This document shows positions 1 to 8,585 of a stretch of DNA of 64,000 nucleotides, piece after piece. Every line of letters starts with the position of its first letter. Position 1 is the stretch's first letter. Below the pieces are notes generated by a model. It worked only from the letters and a program-made list of their open reading frames with translations. It made no database searches and had not been told where the DNA came from. The stretch comes from Pelagibius sp965227505 (GTDB lineage: Bacteria; Pseudomonadota; Alphaproteobacteria; Kiloniellales; Kiloniellaceae), in NCBI RefSeq assembly GCF_965227505.1, contig NZ_OZ245757.1, positions 496,001 to 560,000 on the forward strand, in the 5' to 3' direction. A program made the position numbers and the translations under genes.

Positions 1-2632
1 CGTCGAGGATTCTTTGCACTCCAAAGGCCTGGAAGTGGCCCTCAAGCTGACCGGTCTCGAGTTCGGAGATGTCCAGCAGGGCGTTCAACAGTCGGCCGGC
101 CGCCTCGGAGGCCTCTCTGATATCGGCAACGATGTCGTGTACGTCTTCGTCCTCGACCGTTGCCTCCAGTGCCGCGACGAACAGCTCGATGGCATGGAGC
201 GGCTGACGCAGGTCGTGGCTTGCTGCTGCAAGAAAGCGGGTTTTGGCCTCATTGGCCGTCTCCGCTGCTTCGCGGGCCCTCTGCAGCTCCGTAATGTCCG
301 AAATGACGCAGGCCGTACCGCCGTCGCGGGTCCGGCGTTCGGTAATCAGGAGCGACCGTCCGTCGTTCCAGTCCTGCTGCAAAAAGCTCTCCGCCGCCCG
401 GTGATGGGCAAGGCGCTGCTGGATCCAGGCCTCGGCAGCCTCGTGGTCGTCCAGGCCAGGGACGTAGCCATGCCTGACGTTGGTGCGAATGATGTCTTCA
501 AAGCTGGCGCCTGGGACGATATGCGCACCACGATTTACAGAGGGATGCCTGTAGGTCTGGTTGCAGAGAACAAGGCGGTCCTCGGCGTCGAAAAGCGCAA
601 AGCCCTCGGACAGACTCTCGATGGCGTCGATGAGCCGCGCCTCCGCCGACTCGGCCTGTTGTCGCGCCTCGATCTCCGCCGTTTCGTCCTCCGCAACGCC
701 GCGGTAGCCGCTGAAACGCCCGCTGCGGTCATAATGAGGCTTGCCGTTGATGCGCCAGTGATAGCGCGCACCCGCGGCACCGGTGAAGGCAGCGCGCAGA
801 TCGCGGATTGGCCGACGCGCTTTGAAATCGTCGTAGAACCCTCGCCAATAGGGGTCGTTGACGATGTCGGCGCCGAAAAGCTCCCAAAACCTGCGGCCGA
901 CGGCCTCCTCGGCAGAGGGGCGCGATGGGCCGCTCGCCGTTTGCACATCGAGGAAGGAACTGATTCTCAGATCCTGATCCATCTCCCAGAACCCACCCGG
1001 CCCGGACTCGGCAAAGTCCCTGAACCGCTGCTCGCTGTCCTTCAGGGCGTCTTCGGCCTGCACCCGTTCGGTGATGTCAAGCCGGATACCGATGAAGCCG
1101 CCCGCTTCGACCGGGTGATTGCGCGCTTCGATCCAGCGGCCCTCGCTGGTCTTGGTGCGAAAGGTGGGATGGCTCATGACATAGCGCGGAGTCTCCTGGT
1201 GCCCGAGCGGTACTTCATCCGCCGCCATGACCGAAAACTGATCCCGGTCAAAAGCCAGCTTCATGAGATCGCTGTAGTCGGCGCCGGGACGGATCTCCTC
1301 GGAGAGTCGCGGAAACAGCTCGCGGTACTTGCTGTTGCAGAGGATCAGCTTGCCGTCGTTGTCGTACCAGACGAAGCCGTCTGTCATGCTTTCGATCGAC
1401 TCGGACAGCAAAGCTTTCGTTCGCGCCGCCTCCAGTTCGCTCTGGAACAGCGCCCGCTCGGTGCGCTTGCGCTCGGTCATGTCGCTGCCGAGTGACGCCA
1501 GACCGATGACCCTCCCCTTGCCGTCGCGCCTCGGAAACTTGATGGTCAGAACCGTCCGCTTCCCGCCTTTGGTCTGCACGACCTCTTCCTGGATCAGCAG
1601 CCGGCCGCTTCGCAAGACCTCCATGTCGGCCGCCCTGACCTTTTCCGCCCACTCGGCATTGGCGGAGATTTCAGCCGGAAGCCGGCCATAGATTTCCTGC
1701 GGCGTCAGGCCGTGGACCTCGCAGAGCTGCCGGCTCACCGCCATATAGCGCCCTTCAGCGTCCTTGATGTTCATATAGAGCGGCGCATGCTCGAAGATCA
1801 TGCGCAAACACTCCTCGCTGTCGCGCAAGGCCTGCTCCACCTTGCGCCGCTGCGTGACGTCGGAGGAGATGGTGCCGATTCCCATCAGCGCGCCGCTCCG
1901 CCCGATCACGGGAAACTTGATGGTAATGGCTTCGATGGCACCGTCCTGCAGCGGGATCGATTCCTCGAAGACGATGGCCTTGCGGTCTTCGAGCACCTGC
2001 CGATCGATCCGGAGGTTCCGCTCGACCCACTCCTCCGCCACGCCCAAATCGGTCACCCGTTTGCCGGGAAGCTCTTCACGCTTCTTTCCGTAGATCTCGG
2101 CGAAACGCCGGCTGGTCGCGACATAGCGGCCCTGCAGGTCGCGGAAGCACATCTCCATCGGCGAATGCTCGAGCACCGATGCGAAGTGCGCCTGGCTGAG
2201 TGCCAGCGCAGCCTGTATGTCTTCTTCGCCGTCCTGTGGCGTGAACGTGACGGACCATCCGGCACCGCCGCCAAGAGGCATCCCCAAGGGCGCCCATTCC
2301 AGGCGGAACAGCGCGGACCCGCGACCGGACCCGCCCAGACGGGCGGTCTGGACAAAGGAAGACCCGAGAGAGAAGCCCGCGGTGCGGTCCACTGCGTCGT
2401 CTTCACCGGGCTGCGGCGCGAGGATCGACGCCAATGGGACCGGCTCGGCCGCGCTGGGCGTCACGCTTGTCAGATCGACGAAGGCCTGGTTGCCGTAGAC
2501 CAGCATCGGCTCGTCGCCGCCCTCACGGCAGGCTGCGACGGCAACGGGCAGCGGAAGCCGCTCCAGTACCCGCTCAGCGAAGTCCGGCAGTGCCCATTCG
2601 TCTCGGACCTGGGATTGTCCACCCACCTGCAT
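1..2632 (-). CDS. Multi-PAS sensor histidine kinase, partial (3' end outside window)
   Basis: The minus-strand frame is open without a stop from an ATG at 2632 to the left edge, about 877 codons, so the gene is truncated by the window. The translation holds a chain of five or six PAS-type modules of about 130 residues each; several end in the PAC-like pattern DxTxRxxxExxL before the next module. A HisKA dimerisation domain follows, with the phospho-acceptor His at about residue 806 in the context ASHDLRQPLHA. The ATPase domain, and any receiver domain, would lie beyond the edge. I see no membrane segment or signal peptide, so a soluble cytoplasmic sensor is likely. SHDLRQPL is the H-box typical of a hybrid-kinase subfamily. 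The ligand or cofactor of the PAS modules cannot be told. The divergent small gene at 2892 shares the upstream region. Confidence 0.9.
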   Translation of the reverse strand, partial: MQVGGQSQVRDEWALPDFAERVLERLPLPVAVAACREGGDEPMLVYGNQAFVDLTSVTPSAAEPVPLASILAPQPGEDDAVDRTAGFSLGSSFVQTARLGGSGRGSALFRLEWAPLGMPLGGGAGWSVTFTPQDGEEDIQAALALSQAHFASVLEHSPMEMCFRDLQGRYVATSRRFAEIYGKKREELPGKRVTDLGVAEEWVERNLRIDRQVLEDRKAIVFEESIPLQDGAIEAITIKFPVIGRSGALMGIGTISSDVTQRRKVEQALRDSEECLRMIFEHAPLYMNIKDAEGRYMAVSRQLCEVHGLTPQEIYGRLPAEISANAEWAEKVRAADMEVLRSGRLLIQEEVVQTKGGKRTVLTIKFPRRDGKGRVIGLASLGSDMTERKRTERALFQSELEAARTKALLSESIESMTDGFVWYDNDGKLILCNSKYRELFPRLSEEIRPGADYSDLMKLAFDRDQFSVMAADEVPLGHQETPRYVMSHPTFRTKTSEGRWIEARNHPVEAGGFIGIRLDITERVQAEDALKDSEQRFRDFAESGPGGFWEMDQDLRISSFLDVQTASGPSRPSAEEAVGRRFWELFGADIVNDPYWRGFYDDFKARRPIRDLRAAFTGAAGARYHWRINGKPHYDRSGRFSGYRGVAEDETAEIEARQQAESAEARLIDAIESLSEGFALFDAEDRLVLCNQTYRHPSVNRGAHIVPGASFEDIIRTNVRHGYVPGLDDHEAAEAWIQQRLAHHRAAESFLQQDWNDGRSLLITERRTRDGGTACVISDITELQRAREAAETANEAKTRFLAAASHDLRQPLHAIELFVAALEATVEDEDVHDIVADIREASEAAGRLLNALLDISELETGQLEGHFQAFGVQRILD

Positions 2633-2891
2633 GGCCTAACTCGGCAGCCTTCCTGTGACAGTTCCTGCCCGTTACCAGTGGCGCTGGAAGCGAGGGCCGC
2701 GGCCCGCCCCTTTCTGGCCCTGCGCGGACCCGCTCAAGCGGCCGATCTCTCGCATAATCAATTCAGCATCAGGAACCATAAAGGAACGGTTAACCATATT
2801 GAACCGGCCCACTTTCCCGCTTAACGAAAGCTCAAGGCGTCCTGGGCGATGATCGAAACGGTCGATGATATCAAGGACGGGGCGTATTTCC

Positions 2892-3122
2892 ATGCCGAAG
2901 TACGACGTAAAGCTTCAGCTTGACGACGATGAGCACCAGATCCACCTGGAGATCTACCAGCAGGTCGTCAGCGCGCACGAGCAAAGCGACGAGGAAGTCG
3001 TGCACCGGGCCAAACAGCAGTTCCGCCATTGGGCGGAGGCGCGCGGGCCGGAATGGAAGTTCGTCGCCCTGCGCGTGCCCTTCGCCATGGTGACCGACAG
3101 CGAGATCAGAGTCACACCATAG
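2892..3122 (+). CDS. Small conserved-looking hypothetical protein (76 aa)
   Basis: Short acidic and basic soluble protein that I do not recognise. I chose the ATG at 2892, which has a purine-rich AAGGACGGGG stretch upstream; an in-frame ATG at 2865 would add nine residues. The protein begins MPKYDVKLQLDDDEH and ends with a hydrophobic strand-like stretch (WKFVALRVPFAMV), suggesting a small alpha/beta fold. It has no signal peptide, membrane segment or cysteines. It is divergent from the PAS kinase and convergent with the SPOR lipoprotein gene. Third-position GC is like that of the neighbours, supporting a real gene. Confidence 0.6.
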   Translation: MPKYDVKLQLDDDEHQIHLEIYQQVVSAHEQSDEEVVHRAKQQFRHWAEARGPEWKFVALRVPFAMVTDSEIRVTP

Positions 3123-3180
3123 AAGGCATCAGAACAGGAGGCGCCAGGCGGACGCCCGGTCCCCTTCCGCCAATCGCCGC

Positions 3181-4302
3181 TTACGGCCGCTCCACGACGA
3201 AACACGGCTGACCCCGTTCGGTCAGCAGCGTGCAGGCGTTCTCGGCCTGCGTTTCCGAGGCGAATCCGCCGGCCTGGACCCGGAAGAAGACCCCGCGGTC
3301 CCCCAGCTTGGCCTCCTCCACCACCAGCCGCAGCGGGCCCAGAACCTCCGGGTAGCCGCGCTTCAGCCGGTCCCACTCGCCGGCCACCTTGTTCTGGTCC
3401 TGGATCGCGGAGATCTGGACAAGAATGGTGCCCTTGGGCGCATCCCAGTACGCCGTCGGCTGGTCTGCGGCCGGGTTGTCCCGCATGGCGGCCTGCGCAG
3501 CCGGCGCCGGGGTTCTCGGAGCGCTTTCGGTAGCCTCCGTGGCTGACAGCTTGGTCTGCGGGCCCGGGGCCGCTTCGCCCTCCGGACGCGTCCCCTCTGC
3601 CCCAACCTCCTGCTGCTGGTCCTGCTGCTGCCGGGCCTGCGGCGAGTCCGCGCGCGGCTCCACCGCCGCGACCTGCGTCGGAGGCTCCTGGGGCACCGGC
3701 TGCTCGGCCGGCGGGGCCTGTGCCGGCATCACCGGCGGCGGCGGCAAGGATGGCCGCTGGCGTCCCGATCCGGCTGCCGAGCCGCTCTCCTGCTGTGTCA
3801 CGGTCTCGGCCACGGCAGCCGCTTGGGCCGAACCGTCGCCGGCAGGGCCCGCGCCCTGCGGCGGAAGGGCTTCGGCACTGACCGTTTCGACCGGAGCGGC
3901 TGCGACACTGGGAGGGGCGATCGGCGCGGCCGTTCCGACCTGCCCCCGGGCCTCCAGAAGGCGCTGCCGCGCCCGCTCGCGGATCAGTTCGGCCTCCGTG
4001 GGCGGCCGCTCGGTCGATTGGGCACTCTCGAACGTGAGACGCTCGGCGCTGTAAGTGCGGGGCTGATCTTCGGCGACCAATCCCTCGGCAAGCTCGCCGC
4101 GCTCGAAACGCCTCTCGCCGCCGTCGAAATCCAGGTCTCTGGACCAGGCCTGCGGCTCGGTGGGTTGCGCCGGCGGCGGGGGTCCCTGCTGGGCTTCGGA
4201 GACCAGCGGCGGATCGGAGTCCGGCGGCGGCCCCATCTCGATGGTGCAGCCGGCCAGCAATGCCAGAGCCAGGCCGCCGGTCAGCGGACCTCGGCTGAGC
4301 AT
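3181..4302 (-). CDS. SPOR-domain lipoprotein
   Basis: From the ATG at 4302 the protein starts with a short signal peptide ending in LALLAGC, a clear lipobox, so Cys becomes the lipidated N-terminus. An upstream in-frame start at 4368 would bury this signal behind 22 residues and is less likely. The middle 200 residues are low-complexity, rich in Pro, Ala, Gln and Glu, probably a disordered tether through the periplasm. The last 80 residues form a SPOR-like domain (GTILVQISAIQDQNKV to the C-terminal FVVERP), known in the family to bind denuded peptidoglycan at division septa. A role in envelope or division-site maintenance is inferred. It ends about 60 bp from the convergent small gene. Confidence 0.82.
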   Translation of the reverse strand: MLSRGPLTGGLALALLAGCTIEMGPPPDSDPPLVSEAQQGPPPPAQPTEPQAWSRDLDFDGGERRFERGELAEGLVAEDQPRTYSAERLTFESAQSTERPPTEAELIRERARQRLLEARGQVGTAAPIAPPSVAAAPVETVSAEALPPQGAGPAGDGSAQAAAVAETVTQQESGSAAGSGRQRPSLPPPPVMPAQAPPAEQPVPQEPPTQVAAVEPRADSPQARQQQDQQQEVGAEGTRPEGEAAPGPQTKLSATEATESAPRTPAPAAQAAMRDNPAADQPTAYWDAPKGTILVQISAIQDQNKVAGEWDRLKRGYPEVLGPLRLVVEEAKLGDRGVFFRVQAGGFASETQAENACTLLTERGQPCFVVERP

Positions 4303-4468
4303 CTTCACCCTGCGCCCTGCCCGGCAGACCGGACCTGCGCAAAAACGCCTCACAACCCCCTTATCCATGGGGGCAAGGTACGACCCTGCGACGGTGCCGA
4401 CAAGGGCCTGAAGCGGCCCCAGACCGGAGCAAAGGCGTTAACCTTTCCGGGCCCCAGAACGCGGCGCC

Positions 4469-6580
4469 CTACTCCGCTGCGGGACTGGCTGGCTCATCCG
4501 GCTGAACGATCACCGGCTGCATCTCCTGGAAGGCCTCAACCGAGAGGTGACAGGCGATGTGGTGTCCGGGCTCGGGCTCGTAGACGGGCGGAACCTCGGT
4601 CTCGCAGATGTCCCCGATCTTGCGCGGACAGCGGGTGTTGAACGGACAGCCCGTCGGCGGATTGGTGACCGAGGGCAGATTCCCCTCCAGGATGATCCGC
4701 TTCTTTTCGATGGAGGTGTCCGCGATCGGCACGGCCGAGAGCAAAGCTTCCGTATAGGGATGATAGGGCGGCGAGAACACGTCGTCCGTCGTCCCCTGTT
4801 CCACGATGTTGCCCAGGTACATCACCACCACCCGGTCGGCCAGATAGCGGACCAGGCTGAGGTCGTGGCTGATGAACAGCAAGGTCGTGCGATAGGTCTT
4901 CTGGATGTCCATCAGCAGCCCGGTCACTGCCGCCTGCACGGAAACGTCGAGCGCCGAAACCGGCTCGTCGGCGACCACGGTCGATGGGTTGCCGGCGAAG
5001 GCCCGCGCAATGCCGACGCGCTGTTTCTGGCCGCCGGAAAGCTGGCGCGGGCGGCGCCGCGCGAACTCGCGCGGCAACTTGACGAGGTCGAGCAGTTCCA
5101 TCACCCGCGCCTCGACCTTGTCCTTGTCGGTGTGCACACCGAACTTGCGGATCACCCGGGCCAGCTGGGACCCCACCGTGTGGCTGGGGTTCAGGGTATC
5201 GAAGGGGTTCTGGAAGACCATCTGCATGGAGCCGATCTGCTCCGGCGAGCGCTTCTGAACCTCGTCCTGAGAGATATCCTTGCCGTTGAACACCACCTTC
5301 CCTTCGGTGGCCGTCTCCAGCCCCATCAGAACCTTGGCGAAGGTGGACTTGCCACAGCCGGACTCGCCGACGATCGCCACCGTCTCGCAGGCTCGGGCAT
5401 CGAAGGAAATGCTCTCGTTGGCCTTTACGTGGCGCACCCGGTTGCCCTTGATCATCGCGGCAATCGAGTTGTCCGTCACCTCGTAGTACTTCTTCATGTT
5501 GTCGATGGAGAGCACGACTTCGCCCGCCTCCATCTCGCTCGCCCCGACGCCTTCGGGGTTGTAGCTGTCCCAGTCGATCTGCTGCCAGCGCCGGCAGCGC
5601 ACGCTGTGGCCCGGTTCGTTGGGAACCCCCGTCATGCCGAGGCCATCCTGGTCGCAGGTTCCGGCCTGGAAGAAGTCGCAGCGCGGCCCGAAGTAGCAGC
5701 CCTGCGGCCGCTGATGCGGCAGCGGCAACTGACCCCGGATCGGTACCAGCGGGCGCGCGGTTTTGTCGGCGCCGGGCAGCGGGATGCAGCCGAACAGCCC
5801 CTTGGTGTAGGGATGGCGCATATGGTCGAAGACCTCGTTCACCGAGCCGTGCTCGACGACGACCCCCGAATACATGACATTGACCCGGTCGCAGGTCGCC
5901 AGAATCAATCCCAGGTTATGCGAGATGTAGACCATGGAGGTGTTGAAGCGCCCGGCGATCTCGCCGATGAGTTCCACGATACCGGCCTCGACGGTCACGT
6001 CGAGCGCGGTGGTCGGCTCGTCCAGCAGCAGCAGCGACGGGTTGGACAGCAGCGCCATGGCAATGACGACGCGCTGCTGCTGCCCCCCGGAAATCTGGTG
6101 CGGATAGGCGGCCATGACCCGTTCCGGATCCGGCAGCTTGACGTCAGCGAGCATCTGCCGGGCCCGCTCGTAGGCTTCGCTCTCGCTGATGTCCTCGTGG
6201 CAGAGCGGCACCTCCATCAACTGGCGCCCAAGGGTCATGCTTGGGTTCAGCGAGGCCATGGGCTCCTGATAGACCATGGAGATCTCGTTGCCGCGCAGTT
6301 GGCGCAGTTCCTCAGGGCTCAGGGTCGAGAGATCCCGCCCCTTGTAGAGCACCTGGCCGCCGACGATGGCGCCGTTCTTGCCCAGGTACTGCATGATCGC
6401 CATGGCGACGGTCGATTTGCCGCAACCGGACTCGCCCACCAAACCGATCGACTCGCCCTGATGCAGGGTCATGTTGAAGTCGATCACCGCCGGGATTTCA
6501 CCGGCCCTGGTGAAGTAGGAAATACAGAGATCCCTGCACTCCAGCACCGGACCGTCGTAGCTGTGGCTGCCGTTTTCCAT
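4469..6580 (-). CDS. Dipeptide/oligopeptide ABC transporter, fused double ATPase (DppD-DppF)
   Basis: One 703-residue chain carries two complete ABC ATPase domains. The first has Walker A GESGCGKST at residues 49-57, signature SGGQQQR at 164-170 and Walker B LLLLDEPT near 183-190. The second begins near residue 360 with the same Walker A, signature SGGQKQR and Walker B TVVADEP. Each half ends in an oligopeptide-transporter C-terminal region with paired cysteines (GPRCDF and NTRCPR), as in DppD/DppF. In most bacteria these are separate proteins; the fused form occurs in several proteobacterial groups. It energises import through the two permeases encoded just upstream on the same strand (11 bp gap). 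Substrate class (peptide, opine or nickel) cannot be fixed from sequence. Confidence 0.93.
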   Translation of the reverse strand: MENGSHSYDGPVLECRDLCISYFTRAGEIPAVIDFNMTLHQGESIGLVGESGCGKSTVAMAIMQYLGKNGAIVGGQVLYKGRDLSTLSPEELRQLRGNEISMVYQEPMASLNPSMTLGRQLMEVPLCHEDISESEAYERARQMLADVKLPDPERVMAAYPHQISGGQQQRVVIAMALLSNPSLLLLDEPTTALDVTVEAGIVELIGEIAGRFNTSMVYISHNLGLILATCDRVNVMYSGVVVEHGSVNEVFDHMRHPYTKGLFGCIPLPGADKTARPLVPIRGQLPLPHQRPQGCYFGPRCDFFQAGTCDQDGLGMTGVPNEPGHSVRCRRWQQIDWDSYNPEGVGASEMEAGEVVLSIDNMKKYYEVTDNSIAAMIKGNRVRHVKANESISFDARACETVAIVGESGCGKSTFAKVLMGLETATEGKVVFNGKDISQDEVQKRSPEQIGSMQMVFQNPFDTLNPSHTVGSQLARVIRKFGVHTDKDKVEARVMELLDLVKLPREFARRRPRQLSGGQKQRVGIARAFAGNPSTVVADEPVSALDVSVQAAVTGLLMDIQKTYRTTLLFISHDLSLVRYLADRVVVMYLGNIVEQGTTDDVFSPPYHPYTEALLSAVPIADTSIEKKRIILEGNLPSVTNPPTGCPFNTRCPRKIGDICETEVPPVYEPEPGHHIACHLSVEAFQEMQPVIVQPDEPASPAAE

Positions 6581-6591
6581 ATGCCCTCTCC

Positions 6592-7479
6592 CTAGTCCCG
6601 CAGCGAGACTTCGCGCAGGCCGTCGGCCAGCAGGTTGAACCCCAGGACCAGCGAGGAAATGGCGATGCAGGGGAAGATCGCCATATGCGGCATGAACTGG
6701 ATGAAGGCCCTGGCTTCGGTGATCATCTTACCCCAGTCCGGATCGGGCGGCGGCAGGCCGAGACCGAGGAAGCCCAGCGTTCCGATGGTGATGATGACGT
6801 AACCCAGACGCAGGCAGCCGTCGACGATGAGCGGCCCCCGCGCGTTCGGCAGGATCTCGACCAGCATGATGCGCCAGGGCGATTCGCCGCGGGTTTCCGC
6901 CGCAAAGACGTACTCCCGGTTCCGCAGGTCCAGCACCAGTCCGCGCACGATACGCATGATGCCGGGGGCAGATGCGAAAGTGACGGCGATGATGATGTTG
7001 ATACCCGAAGCGCCGATGGTCGCGATGATGATGATGTAGAGGACCAGCACCGGGAAAGAGAGGATCACGTTGGCAATGAACGACAGCACGTCGTCGGTGA
7101 GGCCGCGGCGATAGCCGGCCGCGAGGCCCATGGGAATCCCCACGGCATAGGCGCAGAGGGTCGCCAGCGGCGCATAGAGCAGCACCTGGCGCGACCCGTG
7201 AATGATCCGCGACAGGATGTCCCGGCCCAACTGGTCGGTTCCCAGCCAGTGGATGCCGCTGCCGTCGAGCGCGGGACCGCCCGGCAAGGTCATCGGCGCC
7301 CCGGTCGCATTGGGCGGGAACGGCGCAATGACGTCGGCGAGGATCGCGACGACCGCCCAGAAGACGATGATACCGAGCCCGACCATGCCGACCCAGCTTT
7401 CGCGGATCAGCGCGACGGCCTTGATCAGCCGCAGCAGCGAGGATTCCCGGCGCATCGGCGATATGGCTTGTTCCGTCAT
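6592..7479 (-). CDS. Dipeptide-type ABC transporter permease, DppC family
   Basis: The 295-residue membrane protein has an N-terminal cytoplasmic tail, a first transmembrane helix (LGIIVFWAVVAILADVI), a periplasmic segment with the HWLGTDQLGRD motif typical of DppC/OppC permeases, and four or five further helices. The EAA-type loop that docks on the ATPase lies around FAAETRGESPWRIMLVEILPN. It pairs with the DppB-type permease encoded upstream (9 bp spacing) and with the fused ATPase downstream, as one inner-membrane importer. Confidence 0.92.
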   Translation of the reverse strand: MTEQAISPMRRESSLLRLIKAVALIRESWVGMVGLGIIVFWAVVAILADVIAPFPPNATGAPMTLPGGPALDGSGIHWLGTDQLGRDILSRIIHGSRQVLLYAPLATLCAYAVGIPMGLAAGYRRGLTDDVLSFIANVILSFPVLVLYIIIIATIGASGINIIIAVTFASAPGIMRIVRGLVLDLRNREYVFAAETRGESPWRIMLVEILPNARGPLIVDGCLRLGYVIITIGTLGFLGLGLPPPDPDWGKMITEARAFIQFMPHMAIFPCIAISSLVLGFNLLADGLREVSLRD

Positions 7480-7488
7480 CGCGCCCTC

Positions 7489-8436
7489 CTAGCTGAACCG
7501 GATACGGGGGTTGAGATAGGTGTAGCCGATGTCGGCCAGCGTCTGGGTGCCCACCGCCACGAAGACCGCCACCATGGCGCAGGCTTCGATCAGGAAGATG
7601 TCCTGATTCAGCGAGGCCTCCAGGAGCAGCGATCCGAAGCCTTTGTAGGCGAAGAAGACCTCCACCACGATCACGCCGGAAAGCAGCCAGTTGATCTGCA
7701 GCATGATCACCGTAAAGGGCGCGATCAGCGCGTTGCGCAGCGCGTGCTTGCGGATCACCGTGCCATAGGGCAGCCCTTTCAGAACCGCCGTGCGGATGTA
7801 GTGGGTCATCATGACCTCGGCCATGGATGCGCGGGTCATCCGCGCAATGTATCCGAAGTCGTAGAGCACGAGGACCATGATCGGCAGGATCAGCTGGGTC
7901 CAGTCGAATCCCGAGGACATGGAACTGGTGCCGGGAAGCCCCCAGCCGATGACCTGCGGCAAGTAGAAGACAAAGAGAGCGGACAAAAGCGGAGCGGAAG
8001 CAAACTCCGGGACCGAGGTGGTCACGATGGAACCGACGGAGATCGTCCGGTCCGTGCCGGACCCTTCGCGCATACCCGCCAGGACGCCCAGAAACAGCCC
8101 GATGAGGGAGGCGATCAACAGCGCCCAGAACCCGAGTATTGCGGTATTCCAGATCCGCTCCGGCAGGATCTCCGAAACCGGAACCTTGAACCGCACCGAA
8201 TCCCCGAAGTCCCCGACCACCGCATTGCCGAGCCAGCGCGCGTAGCGCACCGGCAGAGGATCGAAGTAGCCGTTGTTCTCCAGCCAGATTTCACGCTGCT
8301 GCTCGGAGCTGTAGGCGCCCAGCACCTTGACGGCCACGCCTTCGACGTTGATCTCCAGCAGCAGGAACAAAAGGAGCGACACGACGAGCATGGTCAACAC
8401 CATGGTCCCGATGCGTCGCGCAATGAATATCAGCAT
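7489..8436 (-). CDS. Dipeptide-type ABC transporter permease, DppB family
   Basis: The 315-residue polytopic protein starts with a helix (MVLTMLVVSLLLFLLLEI) at the position expected for DppB/OppB. Near the C-terminus it has the conserved loop following TAVLKGLPYGTVIRKHALRN, the ATPase-contact region. The ATG at 8436 is preceded by AGGAAG at good spacing. It is first of the three co-directional genes after a hairpin that separates them from the binding-protein gene. Confidence 0.92.
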   Translation of the reverse strand: MLIFIARRIGTMVLTMLVVSLLLFLLLEINVEGVAVKVLGAYSSEQQREIWLENNGYFDPLPVRYARWLGNAVVGDFGDSVRFKVPVSEILPERIWNTAILGFWALLIASLIGLFLGVLAGMREGSGTDRTISVGSIVTTSVPEFASAPLLSALFVFYLPQVIGWGLPGTSSMSSGFDWTQLILPIMVLVLYDFGYIARMTRASMAEVMMTHYIRTAVLKGLPYGTVIRKHALRNALIAPFTVIMLQINWLLSGVIVVEVFFAYKGFGSLLLEASLNQDIFLIEACAMVAVFVAVGTQTLADIGYTYLNPRIRFS

Positions 8437-8540
8437 CGCTTCCTAGCCTTCCCGTCCCCCGACGCGGCCCCCCGGCTGTTGTCTGCGCTCTCTGGCCGTC
8501 CCGGTCATACGAAGCGGTGGCGCGGCGCTGCCCCGCCACA

Positions 8541-8578
8541 AAAAGAAAGGGGCCGCAACGTCCCTCCGTTGCGGCCCC
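8541..8578 (-). terminator. Rho-independent terminator or attenuator between binding-protein and permease genes
   Basis: A perfect 12-bp GC-rich stem (arms 8549-8560 and 8567-8578, six-base loop) is followed in the minus-strand direction by TTTCTTTT. It lies just after the binding-protein stop codon and before the permease genes of the same operon. That is the usual arrangement for giving the periplasmic binding protein more transcript than the membrane components. Confidence 0.85.
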
Positions 8579-8585
8579 ATAAGCC

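Noticed and set aside
2780..2815. CtrA box between the PAS kinase and the small gene
   Set aside because: GGTTAACCATATTGAACC has only one intact TTAA half, so the consensus is not met.
4547..6595. Long plus-strand open frame opposite the fused ATPase
   Set aside because: It mirrors the ATPase gene, has His/Arg/Val-heavy shadow composition, no ribosome-binding site and no family motif.
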